Positions 49,008-60,544 of a stretch of 64,000 nt of DNA are shown here, one piece after another. Origin of the DNA: Canna indica (taxonomy: Eukaryota; Streptophyta; Magnoliopsida; Zingiberales; Cannaceae); assembly GCA_034359265.1 (NCBI GenBank), contig CP136897.1, positions 20,206,001-20,270,000 on the forward strand, given 5' to 3'. The notes under the pieces are model-generated. The model did not search any database, had not been told where the DNA came from, and saw nothing but the letters and a program-made list of their open reading frames with translations. The position numbers and the translations under genes are program-made. The first letter of the stretch is position 1, and each line of letters begins with the position of its first letter.

Positions 49008-50235
49008 GACATATTGAGCTACTTTTCGAGTTGTTTCACTAAAAATAAATAAATAATGAACAATAATATTTATTTATTATGTTGGTTATTTTATATTATT
49101 GAAATAACATAAAAGGGTATTTAGGAAAGTTCAAAAAGTTTTCAAAGTTTGCTCAATTTCAAGTTGTTCCTTTTTTGATAATTTAGAATTATAAAATTCT
49201 TTTTTGATAAATTCCTATTTTGAGTTTAATTGCGCCAGCTGGACTTGTTAGGTCCATATTTATTTATTTTTTAAATTAAATATAAACTTAATTATTCAAA
49301 TCAACATGATCCATCATTAAAATAATTCTAGAAATATAATACAAACAATCAGGATCAACTAGAAGAAGCATTTCATTTCTGTTGATTTTATCTAATAACT
49401 AATATTATAATAATCATACGTTTTAACTTTTAATTTTATATAATTTTTCAAAATTAATTTGCTTTAAATAGTCAAATTACTTTTACTTTATATAATTTTA
49501 TATGACCTTATTGTCTAATTACCATAAAAATTGGATAAAATTATGCCACCATATCTTAAATTTCATTAACATTTTAAATTAAAACCTATACATTTTTTTG
49601 TCATATTTTTACTTGTATTTGTAAACACAACCCAAACTCATACTATTTGTTGAATAGAAGTACATGAAGATGTTGATGTAGTGTGACACCTAAGCATCCA
49701 CTTTGTTGAAGTATTTTTTGGGGGCTACATCAATTGTATTTTTTTGGATTTGCTAAAGATATGTTAATGTCATGATCAAATTTTGATATGCCTTTGAGTT
49801 CGATCCATATTTGCGATCCATATAACTCGAGCTCGTGACACTTGAACCTGATTGGTGTGGTTGACGTCTAGCTCCACCCGTCAACAGTTAAAAAGGAGTT
49901 TTGAGAATAAATTTAGTAGGGACAAGATTTAGGATGTCGAATGCGGTTTTAATGACTTCCCCCATGGATATTCTGGCAAGTTAGTTGCCTGATTGTAAAC
50001 CCATAAATTGTAAATAGATCTTTAAAATAAAGAAAAAATTAAAATGACAAAAATGAGAAATTCAATGCTTAGCAAAGGATTTTACTCAAAAAGAAGACAT
50101 TGACTACTCATTCAGCTTGATCCATACAACTTGATCTCGTTAAACTTGATTGATGTGGTTGATTAGATTGAAATTGATGTGTAGGCCTAACTTGATTGGG
50201 CATGTGATAGAAGGGCATGTTTGGTTATATAAATT
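49008..50235. other. AT-rich intergenic DNA
   Basis: No gene. A short passage at 49980-50120 (GATTGTAAACCCATAAATTG, AAGGATTTTACTCAAAAAGAAG) faintly resembles copia RT DNA but is too degraded to call. Confidence 0.5.
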
Positions 50236-50573
50236 AGGAAAAATGATCAAATTTTCTCATGAAGTATTGAAAAATATGCAAATTTGTCTCTTAAATATAT
50301 TTTGGACCAAAATTACACTCGTTGTATATAATTGGATCAAATTTACCCTTTTTCTAAATGAAAATCCACGTCAGCAAATGAAAGCCAACGTAGCAAGTGA
50401 AGCGCGGCCATATAAGATGCTACGGTGGAAAATGACACGTGGTAATTATGTACCGACAAGGACAATTTTGGCCCAAAATATAGTTAAGGGGTAGATTTTT
50501 ACCTTTTTAAAAAATTTAGGGGTAAATTTGGAGCTTTTTAATTCTTCAAGGGCAAATTTGACCCTTTTTCCCT
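50236..50573. mobile_element. foldback MITE with CAAATTTG-type ends, copy 1
   Basis: The left part AGGAAAAATGATCAAATTTT ... GTATTGAAAAATATGCAAATTTG mirrors the right part ... CAAATTTGACCCTTTTTCCC. Roughly 338 bp, no coding content. Long imperfect inverted repeats suggest a Mutator-type MITE. A related copy is at 54010-54352. No clear target duplication was found. Confidence 0.65.
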
Positions 50574-50982
50574 TGAATAAAATCTATATGGTGCTCAGCC
50601 AACATGTTTTATGTCCATTGCACGACTTCTGCAAGTTTGGCTTCTACCTTAGAATTTAAACAAATACTTCAGTGGATTACTTGAGAAATATAGATTTTAA
50701 AGATGAAACAAAAATAATATTCAAAAAGATATATCTTGATTACTAAAATAAAAATATGATTAAATTTAATTATTATTAACATATTGGTAATGCTTCCGTA
50801 TGTAAATCGTGATGTCGTTGCCTTATTTAGCTAACATCTTGGCTCTTGATATCATTTGTTATTTATTTTTCTTCTTTTATTTATTTGTTAATTTTCCTCT
50901 TTTATGTGTTTATTACAAGATTCATGAGACTTTTTATTTTTTTAGTTGTAGTTTCTCATAGTTACTATTGCGGGTTCTGTTG

Positions 50983-51457
50983 TAGGGGTGAGCACGGGGC
51001 GGGACGTCCCGGCTATCCCAGTTCAGCCCGACCCAAAAGTTCGAAAAAAATCTTGTCCTAGTTCAAAATCGGGACGGGACTGGGACAAATATGTTCACCC
51101 CGATGTTTCATGATTAAACATCGAGACGGGATCGAGATGGCGTAAAAAAAATGAGATTGTCTTGGCTCGGCCCGATTTTATGATATAAATAATATTAATT
51201 ATTTAATATTAATTTTTGGGACGTCGTAATACAATACACTGTTAATTATTTAATGTAGATAATAATTTTTGTTTTGTAGGAAAAAACAACATTAACAAAT
51301 TCGAGACGTCCCGGTCCCGTACCAAAAAAATCGGGATGGGACAAAATCATGATGCTTCATAATCGGGACCGGGACGCATATTTGCGTCCTAACTCAAAAT
51401 TGGGATGAGACCGAGATATATCAAATATCGATCTGTCCCAGCCCGAACTCACCCCTC
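50983..51457. mobile_element. hAT-type MITE with CGGGAC-rich ends
   Basis: Begins TAGGGGTGAGCACGGGGCGG and ends CCCGAACTCACCCCTC. Flanks TTCTGTTG (50975-50982) and CTATGTTG (51458-51465) agree at 6 of 8 positions, fitting an old 8-bp duplication. The interior repeats CGGGACGGGAC-like motifs in inverted orientation. Non-coding. The 50574-50982 interval before it holds nothing recognisable. Confidence 0.75.
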
Positions 51458-51959
51458 CTATGTTGGTTGATTATTACAATGACAAGTGGCTAGAGCTAAT
51501 AATTCATATCTTGGACTTTGAGTAAATAATTAAGAAAAAAATATGATTCTTACAACACAAAATATAATTGTCAGGCTTATATTTTTTGAATTTTGGTAAA
51601 GATGATATCAACATCATTCTTATAGTGTTAATTAGAACCACATTAATGATAATAATATATAAAAGAAAAAATAGATAATAGACTAAAAAATCACAAGGTT
51701 TGCAAAAAATTTATGTTCTACGTACCCGTGTTTAAAAAATTCGCATGTAAATGCACAACCTCTGCATCCGTTTATGTCATCTACCAAATTGTCAAGCGAT
51801 GTTTCAACTTAGCTAACATGTAAGAAAACAGTGCTCGCGTGGCTGACGGCTTCATACGTGACTGCTGATCCCATATTTTTTTCTCTCTTCTCTTCTTCTG
51901 CCCAGATGACCCCACCTTTTTTTTTCTCTTCTTTTCTTCCTCCCTTTTCCCCTCTCCTT

Positions 51960-52265
51960 CTCCTACACCTCCATCTTCGCTGCCCCCAACAATGTCACTG
52001 CTCCTTCCCTCACCGTCGCCGCCAGTCCTTAATCGTCACCGACACGGTGAGAATGATATCGGCCTCACCACCGGCCTCCTCCGAGTTCATTTCCATGACT
52101 GCTTCATTCAGGAGCTTTCCCGGACCTCATTCACTATTTTTTACCACACCGACCTCGTCACCCTCTCCAGTGTGATTCACCCAGAGCTTTCCCGTCCTCA
52201 TCGCTGCCCTCAAGCATCTCAACCTCGACCCCACCGACCTCGTCACCCTCTCCGGCAGAACCTCT
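51960..52265 (+). pseudogene. class III peroxidase fragment (left arm)
   Basis: The frame reads ENDIGLTTGLLRVHFHDCFI; LRVHFHDCF is the distal heme-pocket motif of plant secretory peroxidases (Arg and His catalytic). After a gap, another frame reads AFPVLIAALKHLNLDPTDL followed by VTLSG, matching the region just before the proximal heme His. The sequence from the Cys-Asp loop to that region is missing. It is a captured, rearranged piece, not a working gene. Confidence 0.75.
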
Positions 52266-52298
52266 ACACGATCTGCCTCAACAGGAAAGTGAAACTAA

Positions 52299-53227
52299 AG
52301 AATTAATTTCTCCTCTACAGCCTTGTCTTTGCTCGGCATGTGCAACTTAATCAATTTTCAGCATGCTTTCTTTCAGTACCAGGTACAGCAGCTAGATTAT
52401 GGAGTCTTCCAAATTAATTTCCTGGTGCATCAACATCTCCATATTTGTTTGCATCTCTTTGCTTGTTTAGCATGTATTGGAATCAAGCATGTCATTGATT
52501 TGAAACACACTATAGTTTTACTGAACGACGAACTCAAACCGGCAAAGAAGCATAGAATTGCTTTCCAATTATTGCTTCCTCAACTTGGCCTACAACTATA
52601 GCTCGAGGTTGACAATTATTCATCACTTGGCCTACATATATTGCAATTATCATATGAGTTTTTACAAATGGAATAGTGCATTAATAAGTGCCAGATTTAC
52701 ACGAAGCTTTGACGAATAATAAAGTGAATAAAAAACCATAGAGGAGATTGGCAATAGATTAAGGAGCATCTTTGCAAGGTGTGCGGCAAGAGCTTCCTCT
52801 CGGGGCGGTCTCTCAGCGGCTACATGAGGTCTCATGTCAACATGGCAGCTGGGACTCCCTCGACGAGCGGCTACGACCTACGGGAGAACCCTAAGAAGAC
52901 TCAACAGCTGTCTGATTCCACCGTCGACGGAGGTGCTGGCGCAACGTGGTGCAGGGATTGCGGCAAGGAGTTTGCGTCGTGGAAGCGCTCTTCGGGCACA
53001 TGGAGCTTGCGGCATGCGTCATCAAGCTAGGCTGAGGCAAACCGAGCATGAAGCGTGAAGCGTGATCTGCTAGTTTGGGGTGCTTGAAGCGTGATATGCT
53101 AGTAATGCCATGCATAAAGATGGTGTCCTCCAAGTGACTGATCTCTGCTTTAGTCCTATGTGGTTTTTAATTTCACTTTATTATTCGTCAAAAATAGTGA
53201 TTTCCTATCACTTTTTTAATTTTTAAT
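52299..53227 (+). other. central part of the inverted-repeat element
   Basis: 52320-52720 has no recognised similarity. 52770-53035 carries the zinc-finger fragment. 53040-53100 contains a short direct repeat (TGAAGCGTGAT ... CTGCTAG / TGAAGCGTGATATGCTAG). Confidence 0.6.
52768..53035 (+). pseudogene. C2H2 zinc-finger protein fragment
   Basis: The translation EHLCKVCGKSFLSGRSLSGY then MRSHVN is a plant-type C2H2 finger (C-x2-C-x12-H-x3-H), with the first His of GGHMRSH changed to Tyr. After ENPKKTQQ and a short linker, CRDCGKEFASWKRSSG begins a second finger that frameshifts before its histidines. The spacing resembles two-finger ZAT-type transcription factors. It lies inside the inverted-repeat element and lacks a proper start and end. 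Confidence 0.75.
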
Positions 53228-53249
53228 TTCAATTTCCTGTTGAGGCAGG

Positions 53250-53600
53250 TCGAGTAGAGGTTTCGCCGGAGAGGGTGACGAGGTCAGTGGGGTCGAGGTT
53301 GAGATGCTTGAGGGCGGCGATGAGGGCAGGAAAGCTATGCGTAAATGGAGTTGTATGAAGCCGGGAGGAATTGAACTCGGAGGACGGGAAAGCTCTCATG
53401 GGGTCGGTTGAGATGCTTGAGGGCAGCGACGAGGACAGAAAGCTCTGCGCGAATCACGCCAGAGAGGGTGACGAGGTCGGTGGGGTCGGTGGGGTCAAAA
53501 ATAGTGAATGATCGAGGGTCCGGGAAAGCTCCTGAATGAAGCAGTCATGGAAATGAACCGGAGGAGGCCGGTGGCGAGGCCGATATCATTCTCACCAGCA
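53250..53600 (-). pseudogene. class III peroxidase fragment (right arm, with internal duplication)
   Basis: On the minus strand the same LIAALKHLNLDPTDLVTLSG region occurs twice in tandem (about 53262-53325 and 53405-53480), then the VHFHDCF-type region (CATTTCCATGACTGCTTCAT, about 53530-53560). The duplication explains why this arm is about 150 bp longer than the left one. Confidence 0.7.
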
Positions 53601-54009
53601 GTGTCGACGACGATGGGGGAAGGAGAAGGGCTGGCAGCGACGATTAGGGAAGGAGAAGGGAAGAAGCAATGACATTGTTGGCGGCGGCGCAGTTAAGGCA
53701 GCCACAACGGAGATGGAGGTGTAGGAAGAGGAGAGGGAGAAAGGGAGGAAGAAAAGAAGAGAGAAAAAAAGGTGGGGTCGTCTGAGAAGAAGAAGAGAAG
53801 AGAGAAAAAAAGGTGGATCATCCGCCACGTATGAAATCCTCAGTCACGCGAGCGCCGTTTTCCTCCACGTCAGCTAAGTTGAGACGACACTTGACGATTT
53901 GGTAAGTGACATAAACGGATGTAAAAGTTGTGCATTTATAGACGAATTTCGAAAATGTGGGTAGAACATAAAATTTCTGCAAACTTTGTGATTTTTTAGT
54001 CTATTATCC

Positions 54010-54352
54010 CAAGAGAAAATGGTTAAAATTTTCCTGAAGTATTGAAAAATATGCAAATTTGCCCCTAAAATATTAAAAAATATACAAATTTACCTCTTAA
54101 CTATGTTTCGGTTCAAAATTACGCTTGTAGGTACATAATTGCCACGTGTCGTTTTCCACCGTGACATCTTATGTGGCCGAGTTTTACTTACCACGTTGAC
54201 TTTTGTTTGCTAGTGTGGACTTCCATTAAGAAAAAGGTAAATTTGATTCAATTTTGTAACGACGAGGATAATTTTAGCCCAAAACATATTTAATTGGCAA
54301 ATTTATATATTTTTCAATACATCAAAGATAAATTTGATCATTTTCCCTATAA
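54010..54352. mobile_element. foldback MITE with CAAATTTG-type ends, copy 2
   Basis: GAGAAAATGGTTAAAATTTT ... GATAAATTTGATCATTTTCCC, related to 50236-50573 in overall plan and internal motifs (GCCACGTGTCGTTTTCCACC). It directly abuts the right end of the inverted-repeat element. Confidence 0.6.
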
Positions 54353-54990
54353 ATTAACTAGGTACCCTCAACAATCACACTCTTTTGTTTTCTCCCTTGT
54401 TGTTCCCCATCAAGAACAGTAGCCTTGAGGAGGATTTGTAGAGGAAGACTTAGTTCCACGCAAGAACGTGAAGCCGTCCAGGGTCCACTTTCTCAACATG
54501 ACAACATCAGTGATCATGTCTTCGTCAAGCAAGTCTTTACAATATTTTTTAGATCGCAATGTTCTCAAATATTTATGTAAATCATAAGATTTAATGCTAA
54601 TATTGTAATTAATCAATATTTGGAGCATTCTAGTGAACGTAATGGATCAGTTACATTGACATATTATGTTGACATAGGCCCTCATTTGTAATGGGCTGGA
54701 AAAACACTTAGCTTACTAAACTCACATGTTAGACAATAATTAGTGTTGGGTGTATTTATTTGGCATACAATTCAATGCTCGCATGTAAATATTTGTTGAG
54801 AATATAAGCATATTAGGTTTGGTTGATGTACTTGGTCGGGTACCTGATGGGTACCTGATGGATTGAACCCAGAACCGGAACCGATTTTAATCTAGTTTTT
54901 AATTTTTATTTCGGATTCTATCCCAATTTAATTTATATTTATCCGAAATCTACCCTATTGGGTAGGTTCTATTGGAAAGGATAAAGATTA
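54353..54990. other. AT-rich interval without genes
   Basis: No recognisable coding or repeat structure, apart from short frames of no evident similarity. Confidence 0.5.
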
Positions 54991-54998
54991 AGAAGGAG

Positions 54999-55543
54999 TA
55001 GGGATGGTAACGGTTCGATTAACCGTATTTTTAGGGGTTAACCGAAACCGAAACCGATTTCAAAATCCGTTAATCGAAACCGAAACCGAAATCGATCGAT
55101 TTCAAAAACCCATATCCGAAACCGAAATCGGCTCGGTTTTGGTTATCCGCGGATAACCGAAAACCGAATTTTTCGGTTCGAATCGAACCGGTTATCCGTT
55201 TACTACCGGTTAACCGGTAGTAAACGGATAACCGATTCAAAGATTAATAACAAAATTGATTTTGGATATCGGTTACCGCAAAAAACCGATAGTAAATGAA
55301 TAACCGATTCAAAGATTAATAACAAAACCTGGTCTCGGATACCGGTTAACCGCAAAAAACCAGTAACCAAAACCGAATATATAACCGGTTTCGGTTACCG
55401 GTTAACCGCGGCCTGATAACCGAAACCGAACCGATTTTAAACGGTTTTTGATTTTTACTATCCGAAACTGAAACCGAACCGTAAATTCACTATCCAAAAC
55501 CACATTTTATGATTCGGTTAATCGGTTTGAATTGTCATCCCTA
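54999..55543. mobile_element. hAT-type MITE, 545 bp, AACCG-rich
   Basis: TAGGGATGGTAACGGTTCG at the left and TTTGAATTGTCATCCCTA at the right, flanked by AGAAGGAG (54991-54998) and AGAAGAAG (55544-55551), 7 of 8 identical. The interior is dominated by CCGAAACCGAAACCGA-type repeats in both orientations. It is inserted at or near the end of the copia II 3' LTR. Confidence 0.85.
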
Positions 55544-55551
55544 AGAAGAAG

Positions 55552-55705
55552 GCCTCTGTTCATTCTCAGAGGTATAGTTTATTGGCCATATTTATAGACC
55601 TGTACAGCAACGTTAATGCTTTATCATGCATGCATACAGTAAAGACACTTTTACATTTACAATGCTCAGCATGCATGAGATGTGACAATTACACTTCTCT
55701 AATAC
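55552..55705 (-). repeat. 3' LTR of copia II (short) with polypurine tract
   Basis: On the minus strand TTGTGGGGGAGTATTAG is the polypurine tract, followed by about 150 bases that contain TATAAATATGG (about 55590-55600) and AATAAA. The outer end is obscured by the hAT MITE; the LTR may resume at about 54990-54960. Confidence 0.6.
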
Positions 55706-56133
55706 TCCCCCACAAGCGCAATGGGGAGGAGACAACATTGAGCTTGTACCGAAGAATGGAAAAATGAGAGCTAGTCAAGCCTTTGGTGAGACAGTCAGCA
55801 AGTTGATCTTCAGAGCAGATAAAGCGAACGACTAGTTGCTTGTGTGAGACACGTTCTCGGACATAATGATAATCGATTTCAATATGTTTGGTACGTGCAT
55901 GAAAAATCGGATTTGCAGTGAGATAAATAGCAGATACGTTGTCACACCACAAATTTGGTGGATAGATTAATTGAACACCCAATTCTCGTAGAAGGGACTG
56001 CAACCAAATAATCTTAGTTGTGGTATTGGCTAAGCTCGTATACTCGAACGAGCAACTGTACGCTGCTTCTTGGAACTCCATGATATGAGATTAGGACTAA
56101 GAAATATCGCAAAACCACTTACAGAACGATGAT
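55706..56133 (-). pseudogene. copia II RNase H, C-terminal part
   Basis: Minus-strand translation begins [20 protein letters not shown] directly at the CACTA-like insertion, then SSKKQ and, after a damaged segment, [21 protein letters not shown] and YLTANPIFHARTKHIEIDYH. These are the standard copia RNase H motifs, with the E-Y-x-x-L/S-A helix intact. It joins to the part ending GNPDD at 57150. Confidence 0.8.
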
Positions 56134-57146
56134 CACGTACTACAAGAAAAATGAGTATCGGTGACGAAAATTTTGTAACGGCTAAAATCTGTCACAAACT
56201 GTGACAGATTTGTGACGGATTTGTCATGGTGTGAAATGAACTTTCTTTTTTCCAAAACAGTGACGGATTTGTGACGGAAAATCCGACACAAGACAATTTC
56301 GTCACAAATCAGTCACAGAATTTTTGATCAATTTGGCCTAGAATTTTTAATAAATAACATTAATGACAGAATAGTGACATATTTCATTTTCGTCACTAAT
56401 TTTCCGACACTAATCCGTCACTGAATTTTTTTCTTCATATTCGTCACAGATCCATTACTGAGCCACCACATAACAGTGACAGATTAGTGACAGAAATAAA
56501 ATTCTGACACAAAATTAAACTATATATTAATAAAATAAATTTTATCATGTTTAGTCCCACATTGGTTAAAAATGGTTTTTTACTTATTCTTAACTATTAT
56601 AAATATAATTTTTTTTGTCTCATATGGATCAACTTTTTTCTCTCCTATGTTTTTTAAATTTTATAAATTGACACCTCACGAGATCAAAAAGTTTACTATC
56701 ATACTATCTTTTATAAATTTATTAAAAATATTATAAAATTATAAATAATAATATAATGTAATATCATTATTGATTATTATAATATATTATTATATATTAT
56801 TATATATTGTTATATTATTATAATATAGTATTATGTTATAAAAATCTATAATATAATATAGTTGATATATTTTTATTAATAAAAATTATAATTAATATCA
56901 TAATTAGTGACAAAAAATTTATCTTCGGTCATCGACATCAATGACAGATTTTGTGACGAAAATTTTTCCGTCACAGATTTTTGTGACGGACACATCCATC
57001 ACAGAAGAGCAAATGAAGCATTAGCCACGAGACTTTCAGCGATAGAATTTGTGACGGAAATTTTCGTCACTGATACCCTTCAGTGACGGATTTTCAAGCA
57101 TCAGTGACAGTTTTTGCCGTCTCTGATGCCTGTTTTTCTTATGGTG
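56134..57146. mobile_element. non-autonomous CACTA-like element, family 2 copy 2, 1013 bp
   Basis: Starts CACGTACTACAAGAAAAATG and ends TGTTTTTCTTATGGTG, flanked by GAT at 56131-56133 and 57147-57149. Removing the element and one GAT restores the copia RNase H frame as GNPDDHRSVSG. Both subterminal regions are packed with GTGACGGA-type motifs. It resembles the split element at 44198-49007. No coding sequence; the middle is AT-rich. Confidence 0.88.
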
Positions 57147-57149
57147 GAT

Positions 57150-58251
57150 CATCAGGATTTCCAGCCCAGTCGGCATCAAAGAATCCATAGAGAGAGGAGA
57201 TCAATCCAGGTCGTAAAAGTAGACCATGAGTGATTGTGCACTTAAGGTACCGAAGAATACGTTTCACTGCTTGCCAATGAGTGGTGGTTGGACTGTGCAT
57301 AAATTGACAAACTTGATGGACGGCAAAGGCAATGTCTAGTCTTGTGAGAGTTAAATATTGGAGGCTCCCAACGACACTACGATAAAGAGAAGGATTCTCG
57401 AAAGAGTCACCATCATGTAGTGATAAGCGAGCACCAGCAAAAACAGGGGAGTTGATAGGTTTGCAATTGAGCATGAAACTCCAGGAAATGATGTCATGAA
57501 TGTACTTCGCTTGGGTAAGATGAAGGCCGGTATTGGTGAAGGTAGCTTCGATGCCGAGGAAACAATGGAGTGGGCCCAAGTCCTTCATCGCAAACTCCCG
57601 ATTAAGTGTGGCTAATACAGAATCAAATGGAGCTCCTGGAGTCCCTGTAAGAATAATATCATAGACAAACACAAGAAGAAACAATGTATATGACTAACTA
57701 CGCAAGATAAAGAGAGATGTGTCTGCACGAGACCCAAAGAAACCCAATTGTTGAAGGAAGGCGCTCAGACGTTGAAACCAAGCTCTAGGAGCCTGCTTTA
57801 GGCCATATAGGGATCGTCGTAGACGACAAACGAAATTAGGTCGGGTAGAATCAATAAATCTAGGAGGCTGAGACATGAAAACTTTTTCATTCAAGTGACC
57901 ATGAAGAAAGGCATTCTTTACATCAAGTTGACGAATAGGCCAATTCTGTGAGACAGCCATAGAGAGCACGGTGTGGATGGTGACTAGCTTGATAACAGGA
58001 CTAAAGGTTTCAATGTAGTCGACGCCGACCTGTTGAGCAAATCCTTTAGTGACAAGACGAGCTTTGTACCTATCAATCGTACCATCGACCTTTTGTTTAA
58101 TCCTATAAACTCATTTGCAGCCAATCACATTCTGCGATGGAGAAGGAGGAACAAGATCCCAAGTATGATTCTGGATGAGTGCCTGGAATTCCTCTTGCAT
58201 GGCGACTCTCCATCGGGGGTCACGAGAAGCCTTAGAGAAGGACTTTGGCTC
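57150..58251 (-). pseudogene. copia II reverse transcriptase
   Basis: Right to left: [80 protein letters not shown] and FVYDIILTGTPGAPFD, where the catalytic Y-V-D-D is changed to V-Y-D (one Asp kept). RNase H then begins at LYGFFDADWAGNPDD. Stops lie near 58110 (a Trp codon turned TAG or TGA) and 57690. Inactive but well preserved. Confidence 0.82.
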
Positions 58252-59600
58252 CTATAGGTCAGCAGATACAGAAAATGCCACAGGATGTCTAGTAGCTAGA
58301 AATTGGTGAGGAGGTAAAGTACCATCGCGTGATCGTGTCATCATTGGGTGAGTCCTTTGATCTGGAGTGCCACTCCCCTGGACCGACAGGGTAGGGTTCA
58401 AAAGATCAGTAGACTGAACATCGACTATGGGGGCTGGTTCAACCATATAATTAGTAGTCGGATCAGGTGGATCATGTGATGAATCAGGTGAGAAGGGAAT
58501 GTGTGTAGAAGGTTCATACGCAAGGGTTTGACTAGTGGTGGGGAGAGAAGTGGGACTATCCTCCTCAATTGCACGTACAAGGCCGATGGAGGACTCACCA
58601 AAACCAACTGAGACAAACACTTTAGTTTGGTAGGCAAAGGATTGCTCATCAAAAACTACCTTAGGTGAGATAAAGATTCGTCCGAAAACCGGATCAAGAC
58701 ATCGGTACCCTTGGTAGTGGGAAGGATATCCTAAAAAAACACATGATCGGGATCGAGAATCGAATTTGTGATGAGTATATGGACGCAGATAAGGGAAACA
58801 CACACAACCAAAAACTCGTAGGATACTATAATCATGGGTTTTGTTGTGAAGAATTTCGTACAGGGATTTAAAGTTAAGGGATTTTGTTGGTAAACGATTG
58901 ATTAAAAAAATAGCTGTTTCAAACGCGTAATCCCAAAATTTAGATAGAAGTGATGCATGGTGGAGAAGAGTGAGACCCATGTCAACTATGTGTCTGTGTT
59001 TTCGTTCAGCAGACCTGTTTTGCTGAGGAATATGAGGACAAGAGATGCGATGAAAAATTCCATTATTTTGGAGCTCGTTTTGGAGATCATGCGAGAGAAA
59101 TTCTTTGGCACCATCTAATTGAAAAAATTTAATTTTGTGACCAAAGACGTTCTCTACTTGTATCCTAAAAGCACGAAAAACTCGCAAGACGTCAAAACGA
59201 TTTTTCATCACAAATAACCATGAATATTTGCTAAAATCATCTAAGAAATGAATGTAGTAGATATGACCATAGTGAGAAGTGATAGGAGCCGGACCCCAAA
59301 TATCGGTATGGATAAGTTCGAACAAAGTCGTACTTTTATGCATGGTGAGAGGAAAGGGACAGTTGACAATCTCGCCTTGCTGACAACCAGAACAAACATA
59401 ATTCAAATGATCTTTATCTAATGATACTGAAGGATTGATGGCACGATGAACAATAGAGAAGGCAGGATGACCTAAGCGGTGATGCCAAAGTATGCTGGAC
59501 TGAGAGGTGGAGAGGAGAGCTTGGGGCTCGGAGGTGTGTCTGTCTCTTGGTTGGATGAAGTAAAGTCCATCTTTAACCGATCCTCGTAACAGTTCTTGAT
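58252..59600 (-). pseudogene. copia II integrase
   Basis: A long open frame holds SILWHHRLGHPAFSIVHRAI with CSGC (HHCC zinc-binding), ELIHTDIWGPAPITSHYGHI (first Asp), YIHFLDDFSKYSWLFV, FQLDGAKEFLS (second Asp region) and HIPQQNRSAERKHRHIVDMG (catalytic Glu; the usual N-G is N-R). The core is followed by the copia G-Y-x-x-x-x-K-G-Y-R-like segment (FLGYPSHYQGYRCLDP). The stated start at 59778 is not a real gene start. Confidence 0.82.
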
Positions 59601-59849
59601 GTGTTAATTTGTTGGTCCTTGACAACAAAAAAATCAGGATGAAGCTCAAAGAAACACGCATTATCACGAGTAAATTTAAAAATGGAGACAAAATTTTTGG
59701 AAATTTGTGGGACACACAAAATATTATGCAAATATAACGAACGAGATGGAGCACTAAAATTGGAGGAACCAGAGGCAATTACGGGCAAACCTGAACCATC
59801 ACCAATAAAAATTTGATTTGTGCTAGAGTAATTATCTCAAATATTGAGA

Positions 59850-60234
59850 TTTGCAAGATCCGTTGTGACATGGTGCGTAGCCCCGAAGTCAATGTACCAG
59901 TCAATATCTAAAATGCTTGGATCGAGAACTTGAACATAGTGGGCCTGTGCACTGTGAAAGCGGTTAAATTGGCAATAAGGAGCTGTGTGACCTGGACGTA
60001 TACAATTTTGGTGGATAATAGGAGAGTGGGGCCCAAAAGATTGAGCTTGCCCATGAGAGTGTTGCTGGTTTGATGCAAACCTCTTGAGGAGAGGTGTTTG
60101 GGTTGCAGCAAACGGACCTGGGCTAGTTAGGCTGAATTAACGAGGAGGACGGACTATGAGTTGCAGCTCGAGTCGGGTTTGAGAAGTTATGACCCGATTG
60201 GAAAGAGAACCCACGGGCAACTTCTTGTTCATTT
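59850..60234 (-). pseudogene. copia II gag end and protease
   Basis: HQNCIRPGHTAPYCQFNRF is a zinc knuckle whose first Cys is lost (usually C-x2-C-x4-H-x4-C). About 30 residues later WYIDFGATHHVTTD is the protease active site with Ser changed to Phe (usually D-S-G-A). The frame then has a stop and a shift. The rest of gag is absent. Confidence 0.7.
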
Positions 60235-60544
60235 TTTTTTTGGAGAAGGTACTGATTTGCCCCTAACGTTTGATAAGAGGAGCTTATTTGCCCTCAATAT
60301 TTTGTTTAGCTCAAAATTACCTAAAATGTTTTTAAAATTAAATTATAATACCTCTCACTTGAAATGACGTTACTGCTGTGTTAACAGTGCTAACGTGACA
60401 AATTTTTTTATCTCATATTCATACTTGGTTGCCACGTCAATACCATGTCAGTAGTACACGTGAAAATGAAGGAAATAATTTTCACTAATCTTAGTACTAA
60501 TTTGCCCCTAATATTTGGTAAGATGAGCTTATTTGCCCTCCTTG
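60235..60544. repeat. direct repeat flanking a MITE-like segment
   Basis: TACTGATTTGCCCCTAACG ... GGAGCTTATTTGCCCTC at 60251-60298 is repeated as TACTAATTTGCCCCTAATA ... TGAGCTTATTTGCCCTC at 60495-60541, same orientation, with about 195 bp between. Elements with such TTTGCCCCTAA motifs are usually MITE-like. This could be a partial tandem copy cut short by the next insertion. Confidence 0.6.

Larger units (their letters stand above)
51675..54008. mobile_element. long inverted-repeat element carrying host gene fragments (Pack-MULE-like)
   Basis: Left arm 51675-52298 and right arm 53228-54008 are inverted copies: ATAATAGACTAAAAAATCAC opens the left end and its complement GTGATTTTTTAGTCTATTAT closes the right. 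Inner limits are CAACAGGAAAGTGAAA and TTTCAATTTCCTGTTG. The arms contain class III peroxidase sequence and the 929-bp centre contains a C2H2 zinc-finger fragment. Long TIRs that include captured gene sequence are typical of Mutator-derived elements. A clean 9-bp target duplication is not visible, so the superfamily is inferred. No transposase is present. Confidence 0.75.
55552..60234 (-). mobile_element. Ty1/copia retrotransposon II (Ale/Retrofit-like), interrupted by a CACTA-like element
   Basis: Minus strand, right to left: gag end and knuckle (about 59975-60234), protease (about 59850-59940), integrase (58252-59600), RT (57139-58250), RNase H (55689-57200, split by 56134-57146), and a short 3' LTR (about 55552-55705). 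Domain order is copia. Only a handful of stops interrupt pol, so this is younger than copia I. The 5' LTR and most of gag are missing beyond 60234. Lineage is judged from the short LTR and pol motifs. Confidence 0.8.

Noticed and set aside
51831..52175. Complete peroxidase gene
   Set aside because: Only two short motifs are recognisable, in different frames, with the central part missing and inverted duplicates in the opposite arm.
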